Assembly: GCA_030146285.1 (NCBI GenBank) | Contig: JASLBZ010000217.1 | Coordinates: 1-5,508, forward strand | Reading direction: 5' to 3' | Source of the DNA: Neisseriaceae bacterium | GTDB taxonomy: Bacteria > Pseudomonadota > Gammaproteobacteria > Burkholderiales > Neisseriaceae | DNA: 5,508 nt | Part shown: positions 5,214-5,508 of the stretch, in pieces | Layout of the letters: each line of letters begins with the position of its first letter | How positions within the stretch are numbered: position 1 is the stretch's first letter | Program-made: the position numbers and the translations under genes | The notes under the pieces: generated by a model | What the model was told of the DNA's origin: nothing | Seen by the model: only the letters and a program-made list of their open reading frames with translations | Database searches by the model: none

Positions 5214-5508
5214 AACATGCTTCCTCTACTGCAGCTTCTTTACTCACGCCATTGGCAGCCTGTAAAGATGCTCGTTCTGCGCGAATGCGGCGCAACAATT
5301 CCAATTCAGATTGAAAATCCACGTAATGCGGCAATTTCAAATGCGAGACAAAACCAGAACCTTCGACGTTGTCACAATGGGCTAAGACAAACTCTTCATC
5401 TTGGGCAGGTGAGATTTTTTCTTCATCCCAATCATCAGAGCACAAAGCTCGCTCAACCAAAGCCATCGCCATGGTTTTTCGCTCACAATAACCAAAACCC
5501 AAACCATA
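5203..5508 (-). CDS. phnI: PhnI, C-P lyase core subunit (partial, C-terminal 101 residues)
   Basis: This is the C-terminal part of PhnI, the C-P lyase core subunit that, with PhnG, PhnH and PhnL, catalyses transfer of phosphonate to C1' of ATP with release of adenine. The reading frame stays open to the window edge (the last visible codons read YGLGFGYCERK), so the gene continues to the right. A TTG codon at 5502 is internal, not a start. Conserved blocks seen are ERKTMAMALVERAL, PAQDEEFVLAHCDNVEGSGF and SHLKLPHYVDFQSELELL. The two histidines in SHLKLPHY (codons at 5341-5343 and 5326-5328) correspond to E. coli His328 and His333, which bind a metal near the PhnI-PhnJ active-site interface. 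The tail after ELELL is about 29 residues, longer than I recall for E. coli, and its end overlaps phnJ by 11 bp. The family assignment is secure; only about a quarter to a third of the protein is visible. Confidence 0.96.
   Translation of the reverse strand, partial: YGLGFGYCERKTMAMALVERALCSDDWDEEKISPAQDEEFVLAHCDNVEGSGFVSHLKLPHYVDFQSELELLRRIRAERASLQAANGVSKEAAVEEACYAK
5221..5226 (-). promoter_or_regulatory. Ribosome binding site for phnJ (decides the start)
   Basis: GAGGAA on the minus strand, 7 nt before the ATG at 5213 and inside the phnI coding region. It supports the long N-terminus of PhnJ over the in-frame Met8, which has only AT-rich sequence before it. Confidence 0.75.

Overview
The window holds the 3' part of a carbon-phosphorus (C-P) lyase operon, transcribed right to left on the minus strand. 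The order is phnI (3' end only), phnJ, phnK, phnL, phnM, phnN, phnP. Every gene is intact except phnI, which runs off the right edge. The proteins resemble their Escherichia coli counterparts closely enough that the key metal, Fe-S and nucleotide-binding residues can be placed. Gene order follows the E. coli phn operon, but phnO (aminoalkylphosphonate N-acetyltransferase) is absent between phnN and phnP. This suggests a gammaproteobacterium or a related proteobacterium with a moderately low-GC genome. The genus cannot be read from the sequence.

Layout, in transcription order: phnI overlaps phnJ by 11 bp. A 16-nt gap leads to phnK, which starts with GTG. An 11-nt gap, in which the Shine-Dalgarno overlaps the phnK stop, leads to phnL. 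phnL overlaps phnM by 11 bp. The phnM stop and the phnN start are separated by one base, and phnN and phnP share ATGA. The genes are therefore one tightly coupled transcription unit. Its promoter and any Pho box lie outside the window, to the right.

Together the genes form the back half of phosphonate degradation. PhnI, with PhnG, PhnH and PhnL, joins phosphonate to the ribose of ATP. PhnM removes pyrophosphate. PhnJ breaks the C-P bond by radical SAM chemistry. PhnP opens the resulting cyclic ribose phosphate. PhnN phosphorylates ribose 1,5-bisphosphate to PRPP. PhnK and PhnL are the ABC-type ATPases that dock on the core complex.

Positions 1-307, downstream of phnP, are AT-rich and have no convincing gene. 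They contain two terminator-like hairpins (158-190 and 77-110) and a perfect FNR/Anr-type palindrome (272-285). That palindrome sits about 22-23 nt upstream of a weak, extended -10-like element and before a possible short RNA. The phn genes are a well-known system. This small non-coding tail is the only part that might be new, and the case for it is suggestive rather than strong.
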